From NCBI GenBank assembly GCA_035258565.1, contig DATFXF010000199.1, forward strand, positions 1-20,828: DNA of 20,828 bases. Reading direction: 5' to 3'. A model generated the notes under the pieces. The model was given only the letters and a program-made list of their open reading frames with translations. It was not told the origin of the DNA and made no database searches. The position numbers were made by a program, and so were the translations under genes. The stretch is from DATFXF01 sp035258565. Its GTDB lineage: Bacteria > Acidobacteriota > Terriglobia > Acidiferrales > UBA7541. Below, in pieces: positions 14,161-20,828 of this stretch (its first letter is position 1; each line of letters opens with the position of its first letter).

Positions 14161-16818
14161 ATGAGTGAACCCTCTACACCATTGATGCGTCAGTACCACT
14201 CGATCAAGACGCGTTACCCGCAAGCGCTGGTCCTGTTCCGTCTGGGCGACTTCTACGAGCTCTTCTACGAGGACGCTATTGTCGCCTCGCGGGAGTTGCA
14301 GATTACTTTGACCTCCCGGAACCGCGAACGCGGACAGCCAGTGCCCATGTGCGGCGTACCGTACCACAGCGCAGAATCCTACATCGCGCGGCTGATCCGC
14401 GCCGGTTACAAGGTGGCCATCTGCGACCAGATGGAACAACCTTCACCCGGCAAGAAGCTTGTGCGCCGAGAGGTGGTCCGTCTGATCACGCCTGGCACGG
14501 CAAGCGACCTCCACGTGCTCGAGCCCAAGGAAAATAACTTCCTGGCTTCGGTGGCGCGCGATCCCTCGGGGTCAGCCATCGGCCTGGCCGCGGTGGATAT
14601 CTCGACCGGTGAGTTCAGCGCTACCGAGTTCGCGGGCTCAGACGCCGAGGGAAAGCTGCGCGACGAGCTCGACCGGCTCCGGCCGCGCGAAATTCTCCTG
14701 CCGCGCCCGACCAACCTGTTTTCCCAGCCGGTCACGGCGGAGCTTGACGGCACCGGCGGCATCGAGACTCGGCTCGAGGAGTGGATTTTCCGCGAAGACT
14801 ACGCTGAGCGCCTGCTGAAGGAGCAGTTCGGCGTCATGGGTCTCGAAGGGTTCGGCCTCGCCGAGCATCGTGCGGCGGCTCGGGCGGCGGGAGCACTCGT
14901 GCACTATCTGCGCGAGACCTCCGCCAAGGGTGACAACGGAACGGGCAAGCTCGAGCACCTCGACCGCCTCCGCTACTACGAGCAGCAGGAAGCCCTCGTG
15001 CTGGATACGGTCACGGTGCGAAATCTCGAACTCGTCACTCCGCTCTTCGCCGAGGACCGCGTACGCGGCCAGCCGGCCACCTTGCTGGCGGTGCTCGACG
15101 AAACGGCAACCGGCATGGGTGCACGTCTTCTGCGCTCGTGGGTTCTGCGCCCGCAGGTCGCCCGACAGGAGATCGAGGAACGCTTGGATGCCGTCGCCGA
15201 GCTCAAAGCGCGCACCGTATTGCGCGAAGAGATTCGCAAGGAACTGACCGGCATCCTGGACCTCGAGCGCTTGGTGAGCCGCGTCACGTTGGGCGTGGCG
15301 ACCCCGCGCGACCTGCTCGCTGAGCGCCAGTCCCTGGCGCGGATTCCCCTGCTGCGCCGCTTTCTTCGGAGCTGCTCGAGCGCGCGCCTGATGGCCCTCC
15401 AGGAGAAGCTCGATGAACTGGACGACGTCTCCTCGCGCATTGAGCGCGCCATCGCCGAGGATCCGCCGACGCAGTCCGGAGAGCCGGGCGTCATCCGCCC
15501 GGGCTACCATGCCGAGCTCGACGAACTGCGCGCACTGAGCCAACACAGCAAGCAGATTATCGCCGCGATGGAGGAGCGCGAGCGCAAGCGCACGGGCATC
15601 TCCTCGCTGAAGATCCGCTTCAACCAGGTATTCGGCTACTATATCGAGGTCTCCAAGCCCAACCTGCATCTGGTTCCGGCCGACTTCGAGCGGAAGCAGA
15701 CGCTGGTGAACGCCGAGCGGTTTACCACGCCGGAACTCAAGGAGTACGAGAGGAAAGTGCTTGATGCCGACGAGCGCGCGCTCGAAATCGAGCGCCGCCT
15801 GTTCGCTGAGCTGCGCTCCTGGGTAGCGCAGCAGGGGCCGCGCGTCCGGCGAACCGCTGCGGGTGTGGCGCAGCTCGACGTTTTGGTGAACTTCGCGCGC
15901 TTGGCGGCCGCGCGGAACTACACCCGTCCCGAATTCACCTGCTCGGGTGAGCTGCTCATCGTCGCCGGGCGCCATCCGGTCATCGAGCAGCTGCTCGAAC
16001 AGCGCGCCGAGCGCTTCGTTCCCAATGATCTTTATCTGAATGAAACCACGCAGCAGGTCCTGCTGATCACCGGGCCCAATATGGGGGGCAAGTCCACCTA
16101 CCTGCGCCAAGCGGCTCTGATCGTAATTCTGGCGCAGATGGGCTCGTTTGTGCCGGCGCAGCAGGCGCGCCTGCCGATCACGGACCGCATCTTCACGCGC
16201 ATCGGCGCGTCGGATAACCTGGCGCGAGGTCGTTCGACATTTCTCGTTGAGATGAGCGAGGTCGCCGTCATCCTGAATACGGCGACGCCCGCGAGCCTCG
16301 TTCTCCTCGATGAGGTCGGCCGCGGCACGGCCACCTTCGACGGACTTTCGATCGCCTGGGCTGTTGTCGAGAAGCTCGAAGCGCACACGCGACCGCGCAC
16401 ACTCTTCGCCACCCACTACCACGAGCTCACCGAGCTCGCCGACTTGCTGCCCAGGATCAAGAACGTCCATGTCTCGGTAAAGGAGTCGGGCAAGGAGATC
16501 GTATTCCTGCGGCGCGTCGAGCCTGGCACCGCCGACAAGAGCTACGGTATCGAAGTGGCGCGCCTTGCCGGGCTGCCGCGCGAGGTGATTGACCGCGCGC
16601 GCGAGGTCCTGCTGCGTCACGAACAGACCGAGCACCGGTTAAGCGAAGAACTCGCGCCCGCGCCCTCGGCGGCATCCGGATCGCCCGCTCTTCAACAGGC
16701 CATGTTCACGGCGATCGACCGCAAGGTGCTCGAAGCCCTGCGCAAGGCCGACCTCGACAACCTCAAGCCCATTGATGCCCTCAATCTACTCGCCGAACTC
16801 AAGAAGCAGATCTCATGA
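14161..16818 (+). CDS. mutS: DNA mismatch repair protein MutS
   Basis: An 885-aa ATPase that recognises mismatches and small loops and starts mismatch repair. The mismatch-contacting G-D-F31-Y-E33 motif is in domain I. Connector, lever and clamp domains follow (clamp region near residues 430-560, with FNQVFGYYIEVSKPNL). The C-terminal ABC-type ATPase has Walker A GPNMGGKST (638-646), the signature region around GASDNLARGRSTFLVEM, Walker B LVLLDEVGRGT (D717, E718) and the switch histidine in FATHYHEL. The C-terminal tail matches the MutS1 dimer/tetramer segment (LNLLAELKKQIS). Length is normal for MutS1. No mutL is present in the window. A 64-nt gap leads to anmK on the same strand. Confidence 0.98.
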   Translation: MSEPSTPLMRQYHSIKTRYPQALVLFRLGDFYELFYEDAIVASRELQITLTSRNRERGQPVPMCGVPYHSAESYIARLIRAGYKVAICDQMEQPSPGKKLVRREVVRLITPGTASDLHVLEPKENNFLASVARDPSGSAIGLAAVDISTGEFSATEFAGSDAEGKLRDELDRLRPREILLPRPTNLFSQPVTAELDGTGGIETRLEEWIFREDYAERLLKEQFGVMGLEGFGLAEHRAAARAAGALVHYLRETSAKGDNGTGKLEHLDRLRYYEQQEALVLDTVTVRNLELVTPLFAEDRVRGQPATLLAVLDETATGMGARLLRSWVLRPQVARQEIEERLDAVAELKARTVLREEIRKELTGILDLERLVSRVTLGVATPRDLLAERQSLARIPLLRRFLRSCSSARLMALQEKLDELDDVSSRIERAIAEDPPTQSGEPGVIRPGYHAELDELRALSQHSKQIIAAMEERERKRTGISSLKIRFNQVFGYYIEVSKPNLHLVPADFERKQTLVNAERFTTPELKEYERKVLDADERALEIERRLFAELRSWVAQQGPRVRRTAAGVAQLDVLVNFARLAAARNYTRPEFTCSGELLIVAGRHPVIEQLLEQRAERFVPNDLYLNETTQQVLLITGPNMGGKSTYLRQAALIVILAQMGSFVPAQQARLPITDRIFTRIGASDNLARGRSTFLVEMSEVAVILNTATPASLVLLDEVGRGTATFDGLSIAWAVVEKLEAHTRPRTLFATHYHELTELADLLPRIKNVHVSVKESGKEIVFLRRVEPGTADKSYGIEVARLAGLPREVIDRAREVLLRHEQTEHRLSEELAPAPSAASGSPALQQAMFTAIDRKVLEALRKADLDNLKPIDALNLLAELKKQIS

Positions 16819-16882
16819 GGCTTGCTCCTGCTGGTTCCCTGCCCGCCTGCTGCTCTACCCGATCCTCTCGGGGAGGGCCCGC

Positions 16883-18076
16883 GTGACCGCGCGCGCTCGC
16901 CGCCAAATGCGCGTGCTGGGCCTCATGTCGGGCACCTCCGCCGACGGCATTGACGTAGCCCTGGCGGAAGTCGCCGGCGCCCCGCCAAACCTGGCGGCAA
17001 GGCTCGAGGGTTTTCTCACGCTGCCGTTTCCGCCGGCCGTTCGAGCTGCTGTCTTGCGAGTCGCCAATGGCCAGCCGACCACAACCGAAGAGATCAGCCA
17101 GCTCAATTTTGTGTTGGGCCGGCTGTTTGCCCGCGCAGCGCTCCAAGCCTGCCGGCGGTTTCGCGTTTCGCTCAGGCGAATCGACCTGATCGGCTCACAC
17201 GGGCAGACGATCTTTCACCAAGGCAAGCCGAGCCGCAGCTTCGGCGCCCGACCGGTGGCCTCCACGCTTCAGATTGGCGAACCCGCCGTCATTGCGGCCG
17301 AGACCGGCATCACCACCGTCGCCAATTTTCGACCCGCCGACATGGCCGCGGGCGGACAGGGTGCGCCACTCGTGCCCTTTGTGGACTACCTGCTCTCGCG
17401 TGACGTGAGCCGCGGCCGGGTGGCGCTGAATATCGGCGGCATCGCAAACGTGACGGTGATTCCGCGCTCGGCACAGCCGGAGCAGGTGTTCGCCTTCGAT
17501 ACCGGACCCGGCAACATGGTAGTGGATGCGCTCGTGCGCCACTTCACGCGCGGCAGGAAAAACTACGACCGCGGCGCGGAGATGGCGCGCGCGGGCCGCT
17601 TGCTGCCAGGCCTGCTCGACCAATCACTCGCGGACCCCTATTTCCGCAGGCCACCACCCAAGAGCGCCGGACGTGAGCAGTACGGCGAGTCGTACGCCCG
17701 GCGCTTCCTGGTTTGGGGCCGGAAGCACGGGGCCCGCCCGGCGGACCTCGTGCGCACGGCGACGATGCTCACTGCACTCTCGATTGCAGATGCATTCCAT
17801 CGCTGGATTCTGCCGCGCGCGCAGATCCAACAAATGTTTGTTTCCGGTGGGGGCGCGCACAACCCGCTCATCATGGCGCAGATCGAGGCCGCGCTGTGCG
17901 GCGTGAAAATCCTGAGCTCAGCCCATTTGGGTGTGCCCGAAGACGCCAAGGAGGCCTTTGCCTTCGCCATCCTGGCCTATGAGACCTTCCACGGCCGCAC
18001 AGCCAACCTGCCCGGCGCCACGGGCGCTCGTTGCCCAGCCATCCTTGGCCAAGTCTGCTATGCGCGACCCCACTAA
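16883..18076 (+). CDS. anmK: anhydro-N-acetylmuramic acid kinase
   Basis: A 397-aa cytosolic kinase that opens the 1,6-anhydro ring of anhydroMurNAc and phosphorylates it to MurNAc-6-P, in peptidoglycan recycling. The ATP-binding opening is GLMSGTSADGIDVALAE (residues 13-29). SHGQTIFHQG, QIGEPAVIA, ADMAAGGQGAPLVPF, NIGGIANVT, FDTGPGNMVVDAL and VSGGGAHNPLIM are all present. The start is GTG at 16883, because GGGGAGGG (16870-16877) lies 5 nt upstream and the conserved core begins 9 codons later; the frame is open back into the end of mutS, and ATG 16907 is a shorter option. The last residues overlap the following lipoprotein gene by 17 nt. MurQ and NagZ genes are not in view. Confidence 0.96.
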   Translation: MTARARRQMRVLGLMSGTSADGIDVALAEVAGAPPNLAARLEGFLTLPFPPAVRAAVLRVANGQPTTTEEISQLNFVLGRLFARAALQACRRFRVSLRRIDLIGSHGQTIFHQGKPSRSFGARPVASTLQIGEPAVIAAETGITTVANFRPADMAAGGQGAPLVPFVDYLLSRDVSRGRVALNIGGIANVTVIPRSAQPEQVFAFDTGPGNMVVDALVRHFTRGRKNYDRGAEMARAGRLLPGLLDQSLADPYFRRPPPKSAGREQYGESYARRFLVWGRKHGARPADLVRTATMLTALSIADAFHRWILPRAQIQQMFVSGGGAHNPLIMAQIEAALCGVKILSSAHLGVPEDAKEAFAFAILAYETFHGRTANLPGATGARCPAILGQVCYARPH

Positions 18077-19649
18077 CGGCTCCTGGCATCGGTCGCTGGG
18101 CATCGGTGGTTTGCTTGGCTCCACTGCTCCCTGGTTCCAAGCTTCCCTGCTCCTGCTGCTGTCGGGTTGTACGAGCGGCCAACCCGCCGGACCGGGCACG
18201 GTCGTCTTCCTGATCGAAACCATGCCCGCGAATTTGGACCCCCGGATCGGCACCGACGCACAGTCCCAACGCCTCCACAGCCTCCTGTTCAGCGGCTTGC
18301 TCGAGCGCGACGTCGAGATGAACCTGCGCGGCGACCTCGCCGAGCGTTGGGAATCGCCCGACCCGCTCACCTTCATCTTTCACCTGCGCCGCGGCGTGCG
18401 CTTCCACAACGGCCTTCCACTCACCGCGGCCGACGTGAAGTTCAGCTATGACTCCATCCTCTCCGGTCAAATTCACACACCCAAGCGGGGGACTTTCCGC
18501 ATGCTCGCGGCTGTGGATGCGCCCGACCCAGCCACGGTGGTCTTTCACCTGCGTGAACCCTATGCCTCATTTCTGTGGAATCTCGCGCGGCCGGCGGTGG
18601 GGATCGTGCCGGCCGGCTCGGGTGCCGATCTGGCGCAGCACCCGATCGGCAGCGGCCCATTTCGATTCGTGAGCATGCGGCAGGATGAAGAGATCGTGTT
18701 CGACCGCAACCCGGACTATTTCCGGGGCGCCCCGCAGATCGAGCGGGTAAGGTTTCGCATCGTGCCCGAGGCGACCGTGCGTGCGCTAGAGTTGCGCAAG
18801 GGCACCGCGGACATCGAACTGAACTCGCTTGCCCCGGACATGGTGCCGGTGCTTGGGCGCCAACCCGCTATCGAAGCGACTGAGCAGCCCGGCACAATCT
18901 ACTCCTACATCGCCTGCAACCTGGATGATCCTGTGCTCGCGCACCGCGAGGTGCGGCAAGCGCTCGCTTACGCCACCGACCGCATGACTATCATCCAATA
19001 CCTGCTGCGCGGGCAGGCACGCATCGCGCATAGCCTCCTGCCACCGAACCACTGGGCCTACGAGCCTGGCGTGACACACTACGATTACGACCCCGCCCGC
19101 GCCGAGCAGTTGCTGGACGCAGCGGGCTTCCCTCGGAACAGGGAAGGCCCGTTGCGTGGTAGGCGGTTCAGGCTGACGCTAAAGACCTCAACGGAGGAGC
19201 TTCCCCGGCTGCTGAGCGCGGTGCTCGAGGAGCAGTGGCGTCGCATCGGCGTCGAGCTCGAACTGCGTCCTCTCGAACTGTCCACACTCTACGCCGACAT
19301 CACGCGGGGCAGCTTCCAGCTCTATACTCTGCGCTGGGTCGGCGGCAATAACGATCCCGATATCTTCGAATTCGTCTTCCACTCACGCCGCATTCCGCCG
19401 GACGGCGCCAACCGCGGGCACTATCGCAACCCGCGCGTCGATGAGCTGCTCGACCGCGCGCGTGTCGAATCTGACCGCAACAAGCGCCGCCGGCTCTATA
19501 GCGAAGTCCAGCGGGTCGTGGCCGCGGACCTGCCTTATCTCAACCTCTGGTACCACGACAACGTCTCGGTGCACCGGCGGCGGATCGCGCACGTCGAGCT
19601 GACGCCTTCGGGTGACTATGACTTTCTCGGGGAGATGGTCTTGGAGTAA
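18060..19649 (+). CDS. ABC transporter substrate-binding lipoprotein, family 5 (peptide type)
   Basis: A 529-aa exported lipoprotein of the SBP_bac_5 (DppA/OppA) family. The N-terminal hydrophobic stretch ASLLLLLSGC37 ends in a lipobox, so the mature protein should be anchored by Cys37. Family 5 landmarks follow: MPANLDPRIGTDAQSQRLHS, LLFSGLLERD, LAERWESPDPLTFIFHLRRG, RFHNGLPLTAADVKFSYDSI, the IGSGPFRF segment, IVFDRNPDYF, REVRQALAYATDR, and the C-terminal NNDPDIFEFVFHS with YLNLWYHDN. ATG at 18060 overlaps anmK by 17 nt and gives a normal signal region; the frame is open further upstream inside anmK. No permease or ATPase gene adjoins it; the next gene is convergent. Coupling to AnmK suggests uptake of muropeptides or peptides, but this is inference. 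Confidence 0.92.
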   Translation: MRDPTNGSWHRSLGIGGLLGSTAPWFQASLLLLLSGCTSGQPAGPGTVVFLIETMPANLDPRIGTDAQSQRLHSLLFSGLLERDVEMNLRGDLAERWESPDPLTFIFHLRRGVRFHNGLPLTAADVKFSYDSILSGQIHTPKRGTFRMLAAVDAPDPATVVFHLREPYASFLWNLARPAVGIVPAGSGADLAQHPIGSGPFRFVSMRQDEEIVFDRNPDYFRGAPQIERVRFRIVPEATVRALELRKGTADIELNSLAPDMVPVLGRQPAIEATEQPGTIYSYIACNLDDPVLAHREVRQALAYATDRMTIIQYLLRGQARIAHSLLPPNHWAYEPGVTHYDYDPARAEQLLDAAGFPRNREGPLRGRRFRLTLKTSTEELPRLLSAVLEEQWRRIGVELELRPLELSTLYADITRGSFQLYTLRWVGGNNDPDIFEFVFHSRRIPPDGANRGHYRNPRVDELLDRARVESDRNKRRRLYSEVQRVVAADLPYLNLWYHDNVSVHRRRIAHVELTPSGDYDFLGEMVLE

Positions 19650-19662
19650 CCGAGCGCGGAAA

Positions 19663-20301
19663 CTAGGAGCTTAGCGCCTTGCGAATGTCTGCCTCAGTCA
19701 CCGTGCCTTCGCGGAGGATGCGCCAGTCGTCGCCGCGCAGCTCGGCGATCGTGGAGGCCAGCACCGCGCCGGTGTTGCCGGCGTCGAGCACCAGCGGGAG
19801 CCGCTCACCCAACTGCTCGACAAGCTGCTCGGCGCTCGAACACGCCGGAAACCCCGAAAGGTTTGCGCTGGTTCCGGTGATCGGGCTCTCGAGCAGTTCG
19901 ATCAATTGGCAGGCCACTCTGGAGTTCGGCCAGCGCAGCGCCACGCGCCCTGTATTGGCAGTCACCTTCAGCGGAATGCGGTTTGATGCCTCCACCAACA
20001 GCGTGAGTGCGCCCGGCCAGAACCTCTTCGCCAGCTTGAGGAAGGTCGGCGGCAGCTCCCGAGCCAGGACCAGCGCCTGCTCGATCGAGTTGACCAAGAT
20101 GGGCAGTGCGCGGGTGTCCGGCCGGCCTTTCACGCGATAGATTTCCTCCACTGCAGCCAAGTTGAAAGGGTCCGCGGCCAAGCCGTAGAAGGTATCCGTG
20201 GGAATACCGACGACACTTCCCCGGGTGATGAAGTCGGCCGCATAGCGCATGGCGCTGGGTTCGGGGGCTTCCGCTGAGACCTTCAGCAGTTCAGCCGGCA
20301 A
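19663..20301 (-). CDS. tsaC: L-threonylcarbamoyladenylate synthase (TsaC/Sua5 family)
   Basis: A 212-aa cytosolic enzyme making threonylcarbamoyl-AMP from threonine, bicarbonate and ATP, the first step of the tRNA t6A37 modification. Motifs: GIPTDTFYGLAADPF (residues 32-46), the KxR-type motif K58-G-R-P, the RFWPGALTLLVE strand, VALRWPNS and TGTSANLSG. It is the short single-domain form without the Sua5 C-terminal extension. The start is TTG at 20301, giving the usual 20-25 residue lead before the core (LLKVSAEAPEPSAMRYAADF), with GAGAGG 10 nt upstream; ATG at 20250 would remove this lead. It is convergent with the lipoprotein gene, 13 nt from its stop, and no terminator is visible between them. 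Confidence 0.96.
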   Translation of the reverse strand: MPAELLKVSAEAPEPSAMRYAADFITRGSVVGIPTDTFYGLAADPFNLAAVEEIYRVKGRPDTRALPILVNSIEQALVLARELPPTFLKLAKRFWPGALTLLVEASNRIPLKVTANTGRVALRWPNSRVACQLIELLESPITGTSANLSGFPACSSAEQLVEQLGERLPLVLDAGNTGAVLASTIAELRGDDWRILREGTVTEADIRKALSS

Positions 20302-20320
20302 TTTTTATGCGCCTCTCGGT

Positions 20321-20347
20321 CCTGTCGACAGGCGAAACGCATTTCGC
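20321..20347. repeat. two abutting inverted repeats upstream of tsaC
   Basis: CCTGTCGACAGG (20321-20332) is a perfect 12-bp palindrome. GCGAAA and TTTCGC (20332-20337 and 20342-20347) form a second inverted repeat with a 4-nt spacer and share one base with the first. They lie 20-46 nt before the tsaC TTG start, so they could be an operator or, on the minus strand, leader hairpins. Confidence 0.4.
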
Positions 20348-20529
20348 GCGTTCCGCAGGGCCATGGGAACGGTCGCTCCCCCAGCTCGGTGGCTGGCGTC
20401 ACCGGGAGAACTGTGCGATGGCCGCAAGCTATCACAGCCGCCGCGCGCGGCGCAAGGCAGGCGCAGCGGGCGCTGCCCGGGCACGCTGCCCCTTTACCGC
20501 TCCTGGGCGCCTTTGTTAGTCTGCTGTTC
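20348..20529. other. GC-rich divergent intergenic region with many short inverted repeats
   Basis: There is no plausible gene in this stretch. Short dyads are dense: CGTTCC/GGAACG around 11 nt, CCAGC/GCTGG around 6 nt, CTGTG...CACAG near 20411-20436, and the 14-bp palindrome CGCCGCGCGCGGCG at 20439-20452. A TTTACC (20493-20498) with TAGTCT 18 nt downstream is a weak promoter-like pair just before the GTG at 20530. I recognise no known RNA family. Confidence 0.35.
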
Positions 20530-20828
20530 GTGACAGCGGGCGAAAAATCCCGTGCAGCAGCGAAGCCTGGCGAGTCTCCCAGGCAGCTTACTGGCCGCGA
20601 CAATCCCTGGCTCAGGAAGTTCCGCGCCGCCTTGCGTGGCGGTGAGGCCCCTGCCGACGGCTCAATCGGCGTCGAGGGACCCCACCTTGTCGAGGAAGCC
20701 CTCGGCGTGGGTCTGCCCATTGAGGCCATCCTGGCGAGCGCCGCGGGCGAGCGTCATCTCGCGAAGCTCGCGCCGCTGGTCCCCCCCGGCATTCCCGTGC
20801 TGCGCACGACCGATCGCCTCTTCGCAGG
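20530..20828 (+). CDS. SpoU/TrmH-family RNA methyltransferase, 5' part only
   Basis: The frame runs off the window edge, leaving about 99 residues. NPWLRKFRAALRGGEAPADG followed by IGVEGPHLVEEALGVGLPIE and AILAS is the N-terminal substrate-binding (L7Ae-like) domain found ahead of the SAM-binding SpoU fold in 23S rRNA 2'-O-methyltransferases. The catalytic knotted domain would lie beyond 20828 and cannot be checked. The probable start is GTG at 20530, preceded by an unstructured Lys/Arg/Ala-rich lead of about 22 residues. No Shine-Dalgarno sequence is visible, so a leaderless message or another start is possible. It is transcribed divergently from tsaC, another RNA-modification gene. Confidence 0.82.
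   Translation, partial: MTAGEKSRAAAKPGESPRQLTGRDNPWLRKFRAALRGGEAPADGSIGVEGPHLVEEALGVGLPIEAILASAAGERHLAKLAPLVPPGIPVLRTTDRLFA

Noticed and set aside
14638..16635. A 665-codon open frame on the minus strand opposite mutS
   Set aside because: It lies antisense to an intact, motif-complete mutS. Long antisense frames are expected from the codon bias of GC-rich genes, and its translation shows no family motif.
20321..20332. LexA (SOS) box upstream of tsaC
   Set aside because: CCTGTCGACAGG has CTGT and ACAG arms but the wrong spacing for the CTG-N10-CAG site, and it does not match the GAAC-N4-GTTC type.
20283..20729. A 148-codon minus-strand frame upstream of tsaC
   Set aside because: It overlaps the plus-strand SpoU/TrmH-type coding start, which has a clear substrate-binding domain, and its own product resembles nothing.
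1..20828. Mobile elements, CRISPR arrays, tRNA or rRNA genes
   Set aside because: I saw no transposase, integrase, phage gene, regularly spaced direct repeats or tRNA cloverleaf, and gene content is uniformly housekeeping.

Overview
The window is a GC-rich bacterial chromosomal segment packed with housekeeping genes, with no insertion sequence, integrase, CRISPR array, tRNA or rRNA that I can see. Gene content and order point to a Gram-negative-type envelope: an undecaprenyl/phospholipid/MEP block, an RseP-type site-2 protease, a lipoprotein and a probable outer-membrane barrel. A DUF1844 protein, an NRAMP-like transporter paired with a PRC/MgtE_N/CBS protein, and AnmK beside MutS would fit Acidobacteriota or a neighbouring phylum. 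That placement is inference from gene content, not proof.

Layout. (1) 65-2387, plus strand: DUF1844 protein, PhnP-like metallo-beta-lactamase-fold hydrolase and ribF, tightly packed. (2) 2415-3760, minus strand: a probable outer-membrane beta-barrel protein followed by a small secreted monohaem cytochrome c. A perfect 19-bp inverted repeat lies in front of this pair, next to a Fur-family regulator gene. (3) 3895-9995, minus strand: uppS, cdsA, dxr, rseP, ispG and fur, in that transcription order. These cover isoprenoid precursor supply, the undecaprenyl carrier, CDP-diacylglycerol synthesis, intramembrane proteolysis and a metal or peroxide regulator. (4) 10055-12659, minus strand: a PRC-barrel/MgtE_N/CBS protein immediately followed by an NRAMP-superfamily transporter whose metal-site motifs are not canonical. 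(5) 12660-12979: the longest gap, holding a strong Rho-independent terminator and about 200 nt of hairpin-rich sequence. (6) 12980-13675 (minus) a CYTH-domain protein, divergent from 13759-14085 (plus), an unrecognised 107-108 aa basic protein, with a palindromic -10-like element between them. (7) 14161-19649, plus strand: mutS with a clear sigma70-type promoter, then anmK and a peptide-type ABC substrate-binding lipoprotein overlapping anmK. (8) 19663-20301 (minus) tsaC/sua5, divergent from the 5' part of a SpoU/TrmH-family RNA methyltransferase that leaves the window at 20828.

How they fit together. Block 3 is a coherent envelope-lipid supply line: DXR and IspG make isoprenoid precursors, UppS makes the C55 carrier, CdsA makes phospholipid precursor, and RseP monitors the envelope. 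Blocks 2 and 4 are the least ordinary parts. The first looks like a metal- or redox-regulated envelope/cytochrome module. The second looks like a metal transporter paired with a soluble Mg2+-sensor-like protein. AnmK plus the lipoprotein suggests recovery of peptidoglycan fragments.
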